From Strongyloides papillosus (lineage: Eukaryota; Nematoda; Chromadorea; Rhabditida; Strongyloididae), in NCBI GenBank assembly GCA_005656395.1, contig SRSI01000049.1, forward strand, positions 372,001 through 436,000: 64,000 bases of DNA, written 5' to 3'. The notes beneath the pieces are model-generated. The model was not told where the DNA came from, made no database searches, and saw nothing but the letters and a program-made list of their open reading frames with translations. Position 1 is the stretch's first letter. Every line of letters begins with the position of its first letter. The position numbers were made by a program, and so were the translations under genes. Of the stretch, positions 45,513-56,770 are shown piece after piece.

Positions 45513-48368
45513 ATGAATCAACTACTCAAAGTTCTTTGGATATTGGCCGTCTACTCAATTCATCAAAATTCTTGTAAATTGTCTGAAGATGTTCGTAAAC
45601 ATTTTAAATATTTTGAAAAAGCTAAAACTGTCGAAGAATACTTCCCCAGAAAGTATACTATTATGAGCAATACTGAAATAATTGCTATAAAATGTCCAGA
45701 AGAATGGGAAGGGAATTTCCACCAAAAAAATGAACCTGGAAAAAAATATGACCTTTTATTCAAGAAGCCTAATGGGACTGTAGAAAAATACCTAAGTATT
45801 AAAAAAAATGAAGATCGCCATGAGTGGAGAATTTATAACATCAGAAACAATTTGGAAAAAAAGATTGACTGTCTCATTGCTTATAAAATTAATTCAACCT
45901 CTCCTTTTACAAAATGGAATCACATGATTAACCGTACTAGTGGATCAAAATTTAATATAATAAGGGGAAAGAAATTAAATATTGCGCTTTATTCTCATGC
46001 AAAAAAGATATGTAAACCCAAAGTTTCAGAAAGAACTATTGCATTTGATGTAAAAAGTGGTTTTCGAGAATTTAATTCTAAATTTCCAAATCTATATAAA
46101 GGAGATACACTGATTTCTTTTGGCGCCGACAACTTTACTTCTGAAACTGTTGAATTTCAAGAACCTATCTGCATAACAAAGGTTTTCCATCCTCCTCCAA
46201 CTTTTGATATAAAGAAGGATAGAAAAATAAAAATTAACACTAAAAATAAAGAATTGTGGCTTGTTGATGCACAAAGTTTTCCTTGGAATTTCACTATCAT
46301 ATTAGCATATAAAAACTCCACTAATCAACCTGGTTTCTTCAATTACGAAAAAATAAATGTGACTTATTTGAAGGATTCAGGAAGTCAAGAATTTAATGAA
46401 ATTCATACAACAACACTAGAACCAAATGAATCTAACAAAAGAGTTTTTACCTTACATGTATCAGCAATTCTAGAATTCAAATACTATTGCGATGATTGCA
46501 TACAAGATGGAGTAACCGTCACGCAAAAAGTAGTTTTTGGATCAAATCTTAATTTTAGAAATCAAATGCTCTCTTCTGTAGGATATGTTAAAGACAAGTT
46601 GAATTTCAATGTAAACTGCTCTATAAAACCAAACATAATCACTGAACTGAAGAATATGTCATTTAATGAAGAAAAGGTTGACATTCATGAGTTCCAAGGA
46701 AAATATAGTAAATCAATTGGAAATTTTAAGCTGGAAAAGGATTTTGTTATATTTAAAAAGAAAAATCCTAGTGGGACGTTACGTTGTAATTATAAACATC
46801 GTTTTGGAGAACATACTACGTCACAAAAATATAAATTTTCTAATGATGAACATCGTCCTTTAATTACATATTATTATAACAATTTGTTATTCAAAGCCAA
46901 TTGTTCTACACACAAAGATAGTTTTGGTACACTCATAACTATTTCATATAATGGTGAAACAATAACAGAAGTCAATGAGGTCGAAAAAAACGGTCAATCA
47001 ATAGAAGAATTCATTTTTGATGAGAATTTTGCTACTTTAATGGACAACAATCCAAACGGAGAATTATCATGTATTTATAAATTAACTTATGGAGAAGTTG
47101 AAAAGAAGGAATCATACAAATACTTCAAGAATGAAACTTCGGCTTCTATTACATATCCTTATGGTGACCTGCCCGTTAAACCAGAATGTCGTATGGACCA
47201 AGGTAATTCCACCAATCTGAAAAGTGTTTCATTTAATGATGATTCAATCGAAGTGGATGATCTCAATAATGCAACTGGTAAAACAAAAGGTAATTTCAAG
47301 ATGGAAGGGAAAAAGGTTATCTTTTTGGGGAACAATCCAAAAGGAAAATTATCTTGTATTTACAAATTAACTCATGGAGTATATTCTATAAATAAAATAT
47401 TTAAATATTTTAAAACTCCAACTCTCCCTCCTATTAAGTATGCCACTGATCAACTGGGCTTTAACCCTAACTGTTCTCAGGAGCCAGAAAAAAACGTTAA
47501 ACTTAAAACAATTATGTTTAACGATGAAAGCATAGAAATTGAAGATCTTGAAAATGCAAGCGGCCAAAAAAAAGGAAGTTTCAAGTTGGATAGAGGATTT
47601 GTTTCCTTTTTGCCTGACAATCCAAAGGGGAAATTTACCTGTGTTTATACGCTTTATAAAGGAAAAACTGAAACATCCCAAGTATATGAGCTTATTGAAG
47701 AAAGAACTCTCGATAGTGTTAGATATGCTCATGATCAATTGAACTTCAATCCAAACTGTTCAAAGAAGGTGAATGACATTACATCCCTTAAGGCCATCGA
47801 ATTTAATGGTAAAACGATAGTGGTTGAGGGTCTCGATGATGCAGCAATAAATCGAGTAGAAAATCTGAAATCTGATGGAAACCTCTACACTTTTATCGTT
47901 AAGAATCCAGAAGGGAAATTAACTTGTACATACAAAGTTCCTATTGGTGAAACTAAAATATTCCAAGAATACAAGTCTATTTCTAATGAAACACTTCTTG
48001 TTAAGTATCCTTTCAATAGATTTGAATACAAAGCAAACTGTTCAAGACATCTAAATAGCTTTACCCATCTCAGAGGTATTCAATTTAAAGACGACAAGAC
48101 AACAGTTGTAAGTCTTCAACGTTCAAGAGTTGGGGCATTAGGAAGACTTAAGTTGGAGAAAGACTTTGTCATCAACACGGAAAAAAATCCTAATGGAACA
48201 CTGTCCTGCCTTTATGATGTGCCGGTTGGAAAGATTATGATAGAAAAAAAGTTCTCACCTTTTTTGGTTGCTGATGAGGAGGAAAATTCTACAAGTAAGA
48301 GTGAAGTTATAATGAGCGTAATTTTGAAATCCATAGTTCTAATTAATATGATGATTGCAATAATTTAA
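45513..48368 (+). CDS. secreted, C-terminally anchored protein with six Cys-paired repeats
   Basis: 951 residues, single exon. A signal peptide (MNQLLKVLWILAVYSIHQNS) and an N-terminal region of about 320 residues with scattered Cys are followed by six tandem repeats of about 85-90 residues between about 350 and 920. Each repeat has the pattern F-(K/N)P/A-NCS ... L-I-FN-(D/E)-SIEV ... G-FK ... NP-GKL-(S/T)C-Y and then (L/T)LP-I-Y before the next unit. The two Cys per unit suggest a disulfide-bonded beta-sandwich. Many N-x-S/T sites imply glycosylation. The C-terminus (SEVIMSVILKSIVLINMMI) is hydrophobic to the end with no cytoplasmic tail, as expected for a GPI signal. I do not recognise the domain; it may be specific to this lineage. 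The paralogue at 35918-38238 confirms the start and end. Confidence 0.85.
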   Translation: MNQLLKVLWILAVYSIHQNSCKLSEDVRKHFKYFEKAKTVEEYFPRKYTIMSNTEIIAIKCPEEWEGNFHQKNEPGKKYDLLFKKPNGTVEKYLSIKKNEDRHEWRIYNIRNNLEKKIDCLIAYKINSTSPFTKWNHMINRTSGSKFNIIRGKKLNIALYSHAKKICKPKVSERTIAFDVKSGFREFNSKFPNLYKGDTLISFGADNFTSETVEFQEPICITKVFHPPPTFDIKKDRKIKINTKNKELWLVDAQSFPWNFTIILAYKNSTNQPGFFNYEKINVTYLKDSGSQEFNEIHTTTLEPNESNKRVFTLHVSAILEFKYYCDDCIQDGVTVTQKVVFGSNLNFRNQMLSSVGYVKDKLNFNVNCSIKPNIITELKNMSFNEEKVDIHEFQGKYSKSIGNFKLEKDFVIFKKKNPSGTLRCNYKHRFGEHTTSQKYKFSNDEHRPLITYYYNNLLFKANCSTHKDSFGTLITISYNGETITEVNEVEKNGQSIEEFIFDENFATLMDNNPNGELSCIYKLTYGEVEKKESYKYFKNETSASITYPYGDLPVKPECRMDQGNSTNLKSVSFNDDSIEVDDLNNATGKTKGNFKMEGKKVIFLGNNPKGKLSCIYKLTHGVYSINKIFKYFKTPTLPPIKYATDQLGFNPNCSQEPEKNVKLKTIMFNDESIEIEDLENASGQKKGSFKLDRGFVSFLPDNPKGKFTCVYTLYKGKTETSQVYELIEERTLDSVRYAHDQLNFNPNCSKKVNDITSLKAIEFNGKTIVVEGLDDAAINRVENLKSDGNLYTFIVKNPEGKLTCTYKVPIGETKIFQEYKSISNETLLVKYPFNRFEYKANCSRHLNSFTHLRGIQFKDDKTTVVSLQRSRVGALGRLKLEKDFVINTEKNPNGTLSCLYDVPVGKIMIEKKFSPFLVADEEENSTSKSEVIMSVILKSIVLINMMIAII

Positions 48369-48689
48369 TTTAATTTGTGATATAAAATTTTTTTAATGTA
48401 TAGATTTTGAATACAAATATTAAATAATGTTTTAATTTGTTTTATATTTAAGAAAAACGAATAATACAATATTCGTGTACTGAAATGATAATGGTGTCTT
48501 CAAGATCCATTAATATTGAAATAAACATCTTTTAATTTTACAATTACTGATCATATACATAAAATTTCTGTAAAAGAAATACTCTTCTACTATCAAGATA
48601 GATCAATGTTGAAATATCGTATGGCTTCTCAATTACTGATCCATACACGTAACACTTCTGTTAAAGAAATACTCTTCTACCTCTACGTA

Positions 48690-49013
48690 TTAAATAAAAA
48701 AACGATTTATAAAACACATACAAATTTTACCAATATCTAAATCGCAAAAATTTAAAAACAATGTTTCTCTATTGGACGTTACATAAAATAATTTACCTTC
48801 ATCTGGTGAAGAAATAGTTAAAAGACTATCACAGGTCATCAATTGGATTACTCTAAATGTCTTTAAGAAATAAAAAACATGTGTGAAGGGAATTAAATGA
48901 TACACACAAGTGCAAATTTCAAAACATATTGTTTTGAAGAGAGGGAACAAAGTCCACGATTTGGCATATTGTTCTTTTGCTATAAATAAAAAAATGTCAA
49001 AGGGCAGTTTCAT
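48690..49013 (-). CDS. small ORF, possibly F-box-like, copy 2
   Basis: 107 codons, duplicate of 38548-38877, starting MKLPFDIFLFIAKEQYAKSW. Its start lies 36 bp from the divergently transcribed coiled-coil gene, so a shared promoter or UTR overlap is possible. The C-terminal residues differ between copies (VTSNRETLF against VTPNGETLF). The reading frame is conserved but no protein-level constraint is evident, so I call it only tentatively. Confidence 0.35.
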   Translation of the reverse strand: MKLPFDIFLFIAKEQYAKSWTLFPLFKTICFEICTCVYHLIPFTHVFYFLKTFRVIQLMTCDSLLTISSPDEGKLFYVTSNRETLFLNFCDLDIGKICMCFINRFFI

Positions 49014-49048
49014 TTTAACTTAGAAAAGAAAAAAGATTTTTATTCGAT

Positions 49049-50392
49049 ATGGAGCGCTATAACTTTAATGTACATAATACTTTTACAAAAAAACAGGAAT
49101 ACGTAAGTTTACAATTTTTATTGGTAATAATTTGTGGCAATTTTTAGGATCCATTAGAATCGTATCAGAATCGTTTAATGTCTTTAGTACATGATTTAAA
49201 AGAAGAAATGGAGGCTGGAGATCCTTATGAGCAAAGTATTAATGAATTTGGTACAGCCATTAAAAAGTTGCAAGAAGAATACCGCAGCAACCTTAAAAAT
49301 CTAACTAAAAGCTTAAAAGAACAACTTTCTTCTCTTCCAAGAGCTATTGGTAGTGGTCTTAATATGTTACACGAGGCTCATTGTGATCAAAATGCAAAAA
49401 TAGATACCAGTCTTGCCACCATGGAAGTTAAACTTGAATCTTCAATGGCGAAAATTGAAAGGAATCTTGATTTTATTATTGATAAACTGTCTGATCGTGT
49501 ACCTATTTGCAACATAAGAAATGAAACTGGAGGTGACAATGACAGACATTCTTTGCAAAAGTCTGGATCGTTTTTTACTGCAAGAAGTTCACAAAGCAGT
49601 ATCACCTTCACAGATGATGACGATACATTAATTGGACATCTTAATGTAGAAGTCGGCAATGATACTTCAAAGAATCCTAAAGAGATTAAATATAAACCAG
49701 TCCAATCCAATACCATTGGAGAAAGCAACATTCAGTCTTCTGGAATAACAAAGAAGTTAAAGGACACTTTGAAGGATGAGAATTTACGTAAAAATTACTG
49801 TTCCGGTCATGGCGCTGGTCGTATATCTCCTACAGTAAAGAAGGTACCATTCAATGAATCTCACAGATCCAGTAAAGAAACCGGGAAGGAGGATTTGGAC
49901 TCAACTACTGCCATGATAAAAAATCAATCAAGTTCCCGGACCACACATAAGAGATCCAGCAATATAAAAAAGTTTATTATTGAGCCAAAAACGGAAGATG
50001 AAGAGGGCTACTCAATTATGTATATGTCCAAAACACCATGTACCTTACACTACTTCGACTGGATCCTCAAAAAATTTGCATTCATAGGAGAGGGAACCTG
50101 CAAAATAATCTATAATGTCGGCAAGGACAAAGTATACCACAAACTTATCTTTTCAAAGCCGAAAGAAACTTTCAAGTTCCATGGACAAATTGACTTCGGC
50201 AGAACATGCAAAAACCAATTTGTTTTAAATGTTCAGAACGGTGATGATATTGATATTTTCAAGATTATATTTAATATCACGTCTGAATGTGATAAGTTCA
50301 CCGATAGTCTTGAGTCACTCTCCAAATTGTGTATGAATTACCCCAACAAGAAGAATATGGAATGGGCAGAAGTGTTTAAGAATACTCGTTAA
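49049..50392 (+). CDS. coiled-coil protein with a C-terminal PH/RanBD-like region, family uncertain
   Basis: Exons 49049-49102 and 49148-50392 (45-bp intron, GTAAGT and TTTTTAG), 432 residues. Exon 1 is MERYNFNVHNTFTKKQEY. Exon 2 continues DPLESYQNRLMSLVHDLKEE and forms an N-terminal coiled coil (about 20-120), with a stretch of heptad-like MAKIERNLDFIIDKL. A polar Ser/Lys-rich middle follows. A C-terminal region of about 110 residues (YFDWILKKFAFIGEGTCKII ... KETFKFHGQIDFGRTCKNQF ... SECDKFTDSLESLSKL) has the strand-rich, final-helix layout of Ran-binding/PH-like domains, but key residues cannot be confirmed. The truncated paralogue at 38913-39184 shows the same exon 1 and confirms the intron. 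Intact here. Confidence 0.75.
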
Positions 50393-51165
50393 TATAGTAA
50401 TTATGTATATACTTTCTTTTGTATAATAATTCTTTATACTTTACGTGTTTCATAGTTATTAAAAATTGAATAAATAAATTGTATGATTGATCTTAAGTCA
50501 TGTTGAATTTCCAAGCAGATGCAGAAAAAATTTATTTTGTAATGTTAAAAATCAACTAATCTAATGAGTTATCCCCACACACTGTTGCACTATTTTTTGT
50601 GACACCTACTAAATCAGAACGACTCCAAGAAGAGGATAATTAAAAAGTAGATGTGCTTGAGAATATTTATTATTATAGTAATTATGTTACTTTTAATTTG
50701 TATCATTTCTACATATTATATGTTTTTCTTAACCATAAAAGATTTTATTATAGATTGGATGATACTCTCAAGCCACTTTGAATCTCCAGATAGATGTAGA
50801 AAGAGTTAGATTTGTAATGTTAAAAATAAATTTAAACCATTATATTATCCCCACACCTTGTTGCACCATTTTTTTACACCTAGTAAATCAGAATGACTCC
50901 AAGAAGAAGAATAGTGGAGTGGGTAGATATGTCTAAGAATACTCATAATTATAATAATTATGTTGCTTTTAATTTGTACCACATTTCTTTGTGTTATATG
51001 TATTTTTAACCATAAAAAATTGACTAATAAATTGTATGATTGTTCTCAAGCCACTTTAAATCTTCAGATAGATGTAGAAAAACCATTTCTGCAATGTTAA
51101 AAATTAATTAAACTATCGACTTATCCTCACACTCTGTTGCAGTGTGTTTTGTGACCCCTATTAAA
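50346..51165 (+). repeat. three tandem copies of the 3' end of the coiled-coil gene
   Basis: Units of about 270-280 bp begin at about 50346, 50625 and 50899. Each contains a version of the last codons (CAAGAAGA...GTAGAT...AAGAATACTC), the 3' UTR (TATAGTAATTATG, AAGCCACTTT, AGATAGATGTAGAAA) and ATCCCCACAC-TGTTGCAC. Only the first unit is the real gene end; units 2 and 3 carry stops and are degenerate. Local duplication of a terminal exon plus UTR. Confidence 0.8.
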
Positions 51166-51309
51166 TCAATATTAATAGTTTCCATCCACTGTATATTGAT
51201 ATTGATACACAATTTCATCCACTACATAGAGGAAAGTATCCCATCTCGTCATCCTCCCAAAAAAAACCATCGAAATTTCTAGAACAAAAAAAAGATAAAA
51301 TAGAAAAAA

Positions 51310-51516
51310 TTAGTTCCTTCTGTGATAGCAACTGCATCCAACACCTCTCCCCTCAAAGGGTAAAACAATATCAAATGTTTCATTATTTGACTTTAAAGTA
51401 ACTCTTATTTCACTAACATTACGCTACTGTGAAAAGTAAACTTTATCAATATCATAAAGTCCTCTTGTTATAAGTCGTGGTTAAAGAAAGTCAGGACTTT
51501 TAATTTGATCTATGAT
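51310..51516 (-). pseudogene. terminal exon of a dead gene, family not recognised
   Basis: It starts after a good acceptor (ATTTTGCAG). The single frame reads IIDQIKSPDFL, stop, PRLITRGLYDIDKVYFSQ, stop, RNVSEIRVTLKSNNETFD, IVLPFEGRGVGCSCYHRRN, then a natural-looking stop. Clean peptide-like sequence with two in-frame stops indicates a relic. No upstream exon was located. Confidence 0.5.
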
Positions 51517-52015
51517 CTGCAAAATAATAAAGATGTTACTTATCATCAATTAGTCATGTTTTTTTCCACGTAATTTAGATGATATGGAATATTTTTATTA
51601 CAAGGTTGTTGAGTGTGTGTGGAATTTATTTTTTTATCAATTATGTAATGTTTTGTTTACTGGAGATAAGAATTATTGTTGATTTTATGTTATTTTCTTT
51701 GTAATTCTATTGTCAATTACCTATAATTTTACTAACCATATATTTGATATAAAAAAAATGCGGGAAAAAGGTAAGACATATATATGCCCAGAGGTACATG
51801 GTATGCAACCATCATGTGACTCAGTCTATCTCATTTACCTAATTTTTTTGACATTGCATTCCTATAATTTCTAGCATTTTCTTTACGATCATATGTTTTT
51901 ACTGTGAAGCCATGTTTAGTACTTCCCCTTTCTTGAATTTTCCTGAATCTTCTAGTACCTTACAATAATAATGACTTTTATATAATAACTCTAATTTTTC
52001 TTTGTTTCAGCATGT

Positions 52016-53079
52016 CATTCCACTAATATTAATATTAAGGCGGTGTCATCACATCTGAAAAGGGAGATGTCTTGATGGTATTTAGGCAGGTCAAAAAAGT
52101 ATTCGATCTACTTTTTAGTGGATCGATATATATCAACAAAGATGTCGCAAAGATTGATGGAATGAAGCAGAGGAGGGCTGTGTGAGTGAGGTAGGTTTTT
52201 GTGTTAATAAAATGTTACTTCATTAATTGTGTGTATTTTTTATTGTTTTTCCATTTGTTGGTGTCTTTGTTGACGTGGATTGTTGGTTGTTGTGGCTGTG
52301 TACCGGAGATTTTAGGTCTTCTACTTACTTAGTTCCTAAGGTTATTTATGTGGTCATTAGTGTGGTGATGAATGTTTACTTGTAAACCGGGTTTCTAGGT
52401 ATGTGGCCAAAAGTAAATATGTTTTCTCAGCATGGACATATATATGTATAAAATTAAGGTTTCTCCTACATTTTTCAATTTTCATATTCTTTTTACTCAC
52501 ATTCGTATGAACTTGGATTATTTCTAAATCTATCGTATCTATCTTTTTTTTAGAGATGTCAATTTGTTTGATTGTTTATAATAACCACAATAATGGAAGA
52601 TTATTTTTTTGTTTTTGGTTGAAGAAAGTAATGTTTCTTTTTTTAACCATGTGTATATTATTCTAATTTTGTATCGAGGTATACGATATGTGTGAAATTA
52701 TGAGGATAATGCTGAGATGGTGTGGGTTATTTGGATGAAGCCCTATTTTTTTCACTACGGATATGGATACCAAAGGATAGTTCTGAATGGTGGTAAGTTC
52801 TTTTAGTTGCATGAGATTCTATTGTTATTTTAAGGGTCAAAGATGTTATAGAAACTGTTGCAGGGCCGTAAGCTTATGCGTACGTTAGTGCGCCGCCGAT
52901 TAGTGATACGTGGCGTGTCTGCCTTTAAAATAATCATCCATTCTATGATCTCAACGGCGGTGAAATCATCAAAAATGGTAGTTGAGAGAATGGAATGGCT
53001 ATCGAGAGCGATAGGTGAACACGATGGAATGGATATCAGATATTTTTTTATTTTATATATTATTGGAAAATCGAAATAA
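52016..53079 (+). other. region with scattered exon-like fragments
   Basis: Pieces with splice-like borders and locally higher GC. One is 52075-52188 (open: MVFRQVKKVFDLLFSGSIYI...). Another is 52700-52793, ending at GGTGGTAAGT. The third is 52859-53079, after TGTTGCAG, open for about 70 codons (GRKLMRTLVRRRLVIRGV...RMEWLSRAIGEHDGMDI). I could not join them into one frame. A relic gene or one of long-intron structure is possible. The rest of 51517-53140 is AT-rich spacer. Confidence 0.25.
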
Positions 53080-53142
53080 TAATTAAATAGTTATAATAAT
53101 AGTAATAACCGTTATAATATATAACAATAAGGAATATTTACA

Positions 53143-53867
53143 TTAAACTTTACATAGTGTCCTGTTGATTTTGAGGGGACCGTGGAAGTTATAGTAATGT
53201 ATCATTAGATTCTCGCTCCTTGTGAAAACTTTGCCACATTCCTTGCAGTTGAAAATACTGTTATCGTGGGACCTCTTTATATGATCGCTGATAGCATCAA
53301 CACCATCTAGCTTTACAGAGCAATTTGGTAGGGGGCATTCGAGACCTTGGTGACCCTGGATATGCTTCATTCCGTGGATGTTGAAGGTATCAGTCCGGGT
53401 GAAGGTCTTCGAACAGATGGCACACTTATAACATAGAGATCCTTTATGAAGACGGTTGTGTCTTTGGAGGGAGGAGGAACATCCAAACTGCTTCCCGCAT
53501 ATGCTGCAGATGAATGATTTTTCATTATTCTATATTAAGGTAATTAGGTTAAGAAGGTAGTTGGACTTACATTTTTACTGTCTTCGCAACCCTTGCTATA
53601 TTCATCTTCTTCCCTAGTGTTGTTCTCATTTTCAAAGTATTTTAGGTTATATTCTTGATCATCAGTTTTATCATCACTGGGAATTGAGTCAATATTGATG
53701 CCGGCAATCAGGTTATCAGGATGAGTCGATGCATGGACTGATCTTAGCATCGGATCAATAAACATTTCCTCACAAGCGTAACACTTATACATGATGTCAA
53801 GGCAGGATAAGTAATTTTCAATGGTATGATGAGTAATACTTTTTCCTTCTTCTAGATCATTCATCAT
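53143..53867 (-). CDS. C2H2 zinc-finger protein
   Basis: Exons 53867-53571 and 53529-53143 (41-bp intron, GTAAGT and ATATAG, phase 0), 227 residues. The start was placed at ATGATG (MMNDLEEGKS), because the longer frame upstream has no ATG. Five C2H2-type fingers are visible: YKCYACEEMF...HASTH, FICSICGKQF...RHNRLH, YKCAICSKTF...IHGMKH, LECPLPNCSVKL...HIKRSH and FNCKECGKVF...HYYNFH. An acidic linker (EENEN, EEDEY) lies between finger 1 and the rest. Nucleic-acid binding and a role in transcription are likely by family; targets unknown. The 5' end borders the tandem duplication that starts near 53890, so an upstream exon cannot be excluded. Confidence 0.8.
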
Positions 53868-53889
53868 CAAACTTTTTTGCTGTATATTT

Positions 53890-55735
53890 GTAACTTTTTG
53901 GCAATATAGAAAGAAGGTACTGTCGTCAAACACACAAACAATTTATTTTTATTTATTTTTGATATCCTTCTTTTTCTTTGCTTTTCCTTTGGTATGTCCC
54001 CGACTACAGGATGTTGGAGTCCTTATTCTATCCCCTTCATCAGTCCATTGGTAGAATATGTACACCAAATATGTATTTAACATATTTTTTTATCAATATT
54101 AATTACATATTATAGGACAGAGTGTAATGTGATTATATTGTACATACTTTATTTAGGCAGTTGATTGTATAATAGGTAGGTTTACTGATATTTTATGTAA
54201 TACCTTTAAGGTAATCTTTTTAGAGTTAATCATTTATTGGGAAGAGATACTTTGAGTGGTGTTCGAGTCTCCATTTTTCTCCTATTGGTACGGACTTGTG
54301 ACAATTCTTGAAGCAGATTACTGGATTGGTTCACAAAAGATTTTTTTCTTCACTTTTGGTGGGTCCCAACATATTAACTGTACATGGAGGGTACTTGGAA
54401 TGACGTAACTCCTGTTTGCAGTAGCTTCAATTTTACTGTCTTGATTGAGTTCTTGGATATGTTGTATTTGCAGCAAAAAGTAAGGATGGGATGAATGTAG
54501 TGTACCACTTCTGATTACCTCTCAATTTGCGACATGGAATCCTGGTGAAGTCCGTGAAAGATGTTTTCCATAGAAAATGGGGAGAGGAATCGTGTAATTA
54601 TGTATTTATATTTTTGTATTATATGTATATATATAAAAATTTAAGTGTTAAACTAATAAACAATTTTTTCTTTGGCTTTGTATTAGTATCTTCCATTAAA
54701 GGTGGCTTCTTAGTATCAAATGGTTAGTGGGATTTTTGTTTCATGGTTAATGTTATCATTATATACAAAAGAAATGTCTTGACTTGAACGATAACCCCAT
54801 TAATACCCAAAGAATTGATATGATAGTCTTTCTTTTTGGTATTCTGTTACTGGTAACTTTTATCTTGGGTGTAAAAGGACTGTAAGAATCAATGTTTTCA
54901 AGCCTATGTAATTGATACCTAAGAATCTTATCATTATTACTAGACATCTACATTTATCAAAAAAAATGCTAGAAATCGGGGAATTCATTATTATCTATAC
55001 AAATCTATTTTAACGGTAAAAAATCAAATTTTCTTTGTTATTGTTATACACATTACAAACAGATATTTCGTAATATTCAAAGCGTAAGAAAATTTAGTTG
55101 CTGTTTTATATCAATAAATCATTATTTTATTCCTTATCTTTCGATATTTTAATTTTTCTTATTATCATTTGTTCGTTTTGATTTGTTATGTTGAACTTTT
55201 AAAATTTTCAGGTAACTTGTTATTTACAATATTTGTTTGATGAATTCCTGTCAATGGAGGTGGATGAAAAAGGAGAGCTACTACAAGGGAGTGCCAAAGT
55301 CGAGAGTATCCTCCGCAGTTTCTTCACTGATATAGCTGACATCGGGAATAATGACCATTGTACGTTTATAATAAAAGGAATAATAAAAATTTATTTAGTG
55401 GAAAAGTTTCTTAAAAAAGTGGGATGGGCAGTGATTCTTTCAATCAACACATACACTACCTGGATAGATGTTGAGAAAGGATACAGATTTCTGGAAGAAG
55501 GTTATCAAACCTAAATGATGGGGAAAGTATAGAATTGATATCGGAACATTTTTATGCCTTGAAAGGGACCTTTCTTCATTTATAATTTTATCAATGAGTG
55601 AAGAGGGTCCCACGCAATTCATCAATGGAGGACTAGCAACTTATCGATTTACTATCTATGGAAGTGAGATAGTTTTAAAGCCTCTTAAAGATTCAGAAAG
55701 TGACCTTGAATCATTCATTTACCAGGCCTTTTTGT
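53890..55735. repeat. tandem duplication unit D1
   Basis: Spacer plus the 5' part of an F-box-like gene, repeated at about 55736-57780. Shared landmarks are TTTTTTATCAATATTAATTA (54088 and 55934), GGCTTCTTAGTATCAAATG-like sequence and the gene exon containing GGGAGTGCCAAAGTCGAGAG. The left edge lies just upstream of the zinc-finger gene, and remnants of that edge (AGAAGATACTGTCTTCAAA) reappear at the junction near 55765. Confidence 0.7.
55254..55735 (+). pseudogene. F-box-like pseudogene
   Basis: Duplicate of the start of the gene at 57612-59448. The first ATG is lost (TTTGATG for AATGGATG), though an internal ATG at 55254 remains. Exon 1 and the intron (GTACGT donor) are kept. Exon 2 is frameshifted (KKVGWAVILSINTYTTWIDV instead of the F-box sequence) and then stops. 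A later piece, 55600-55735 (EEGPTQFINGGLATYRFTIYG), matches TQFISGGLTTYQFIIHG of the intact gene. The copy is cut off near 55735. Confidence 0.8.
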
Positions 55736-56770
55736 TTCATATTTGTTATTTTTTGTCTATATATAGAGAAGATACTGTCTTCAAATAATGTATTTTATTT
55801 ATTTGTGATACTCTTGTTTTCCTCCACATTTCTTTTGATATATCTCGATTAAAGGATGTCGGAATTTTTATATTATTCTCTCAATTAGTCCAATAGTAGA
55901 GTATGTATATTCAATATGTAGTTAGCAAAATTTTTTATCAATATTAATTATATGTAAGACAGAGTATATGTTTCATTTAAGCAGTGATTATAATTTGGTA
56001 AATTTACTGAAACTTTATATGATACTTTTAAGGATAATTTTTAGGTTTACTGATGTTTCGGAAAGAGGTATTTGGATTGGTATTCGAGTATGTTTTCCTC
56101 TTCTCCCTCCAAGTACGTGTGGCTGTTCTTAATACAAATTATTTGTTTAACTTATGGCGGATTTTTTCTACTTTTCCATATCAGTCATTTTTTTCTTATT
56201 TATGAAGGTGGATAGAGCACACACAGTTATGTTAGCAATTCTAATTATGTCTCATTTTGGAACTCGGAGTTCATATGAAGTCTATGATAAGAGTTTACTG
56301 GAAAAAGAAGAGAAGGGACTGTGTAAATATGTATTTTATTTTTGTATATATATTTGTAAAATTCTAACTATTAAACTAATAAATATTTTTTTTTGTTACC
56401 ATTTACATTAGTATCATCTATTGATGTGGCTTCTTGATATATGTGAATGGAGGATTTTTGTTCTTGATTAAATAAAAGGAATGTTTTTTCTACAACAATA
56501 ACACCACAAATACTCAAAAAATTAACAAAATAGTATTTCTATTGGTATTACACTACTGGCAAATGTTCAACTATCGAAAATTAAAAAAAAAACAACTAGC
56601 AAACAAAAAATACCACTTTATTTTTTTAGATATATACAATATAATACAATAATATATACATATAAAAATACAAATAAAAAAAATTTAAAAAATACAACTT
56701 CAACGGATGATGGCTCAGATTTCATCCCATAACACTCAACTGCCCTCATGGGGTCTTCACGTGTACAGCC

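Larger units (their letters stand above)
45017..49320. repeat. tandem duplication unit C2 (intact copy)
   Basis: The second copy of the block at 35321-39184. Its first about 120 bp lie left of the transposon at 40640-40752. It contains the intact repeat-domain gene, the minus-strand ORF and the intact coiled-coil gene. Confidence 0.85.
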
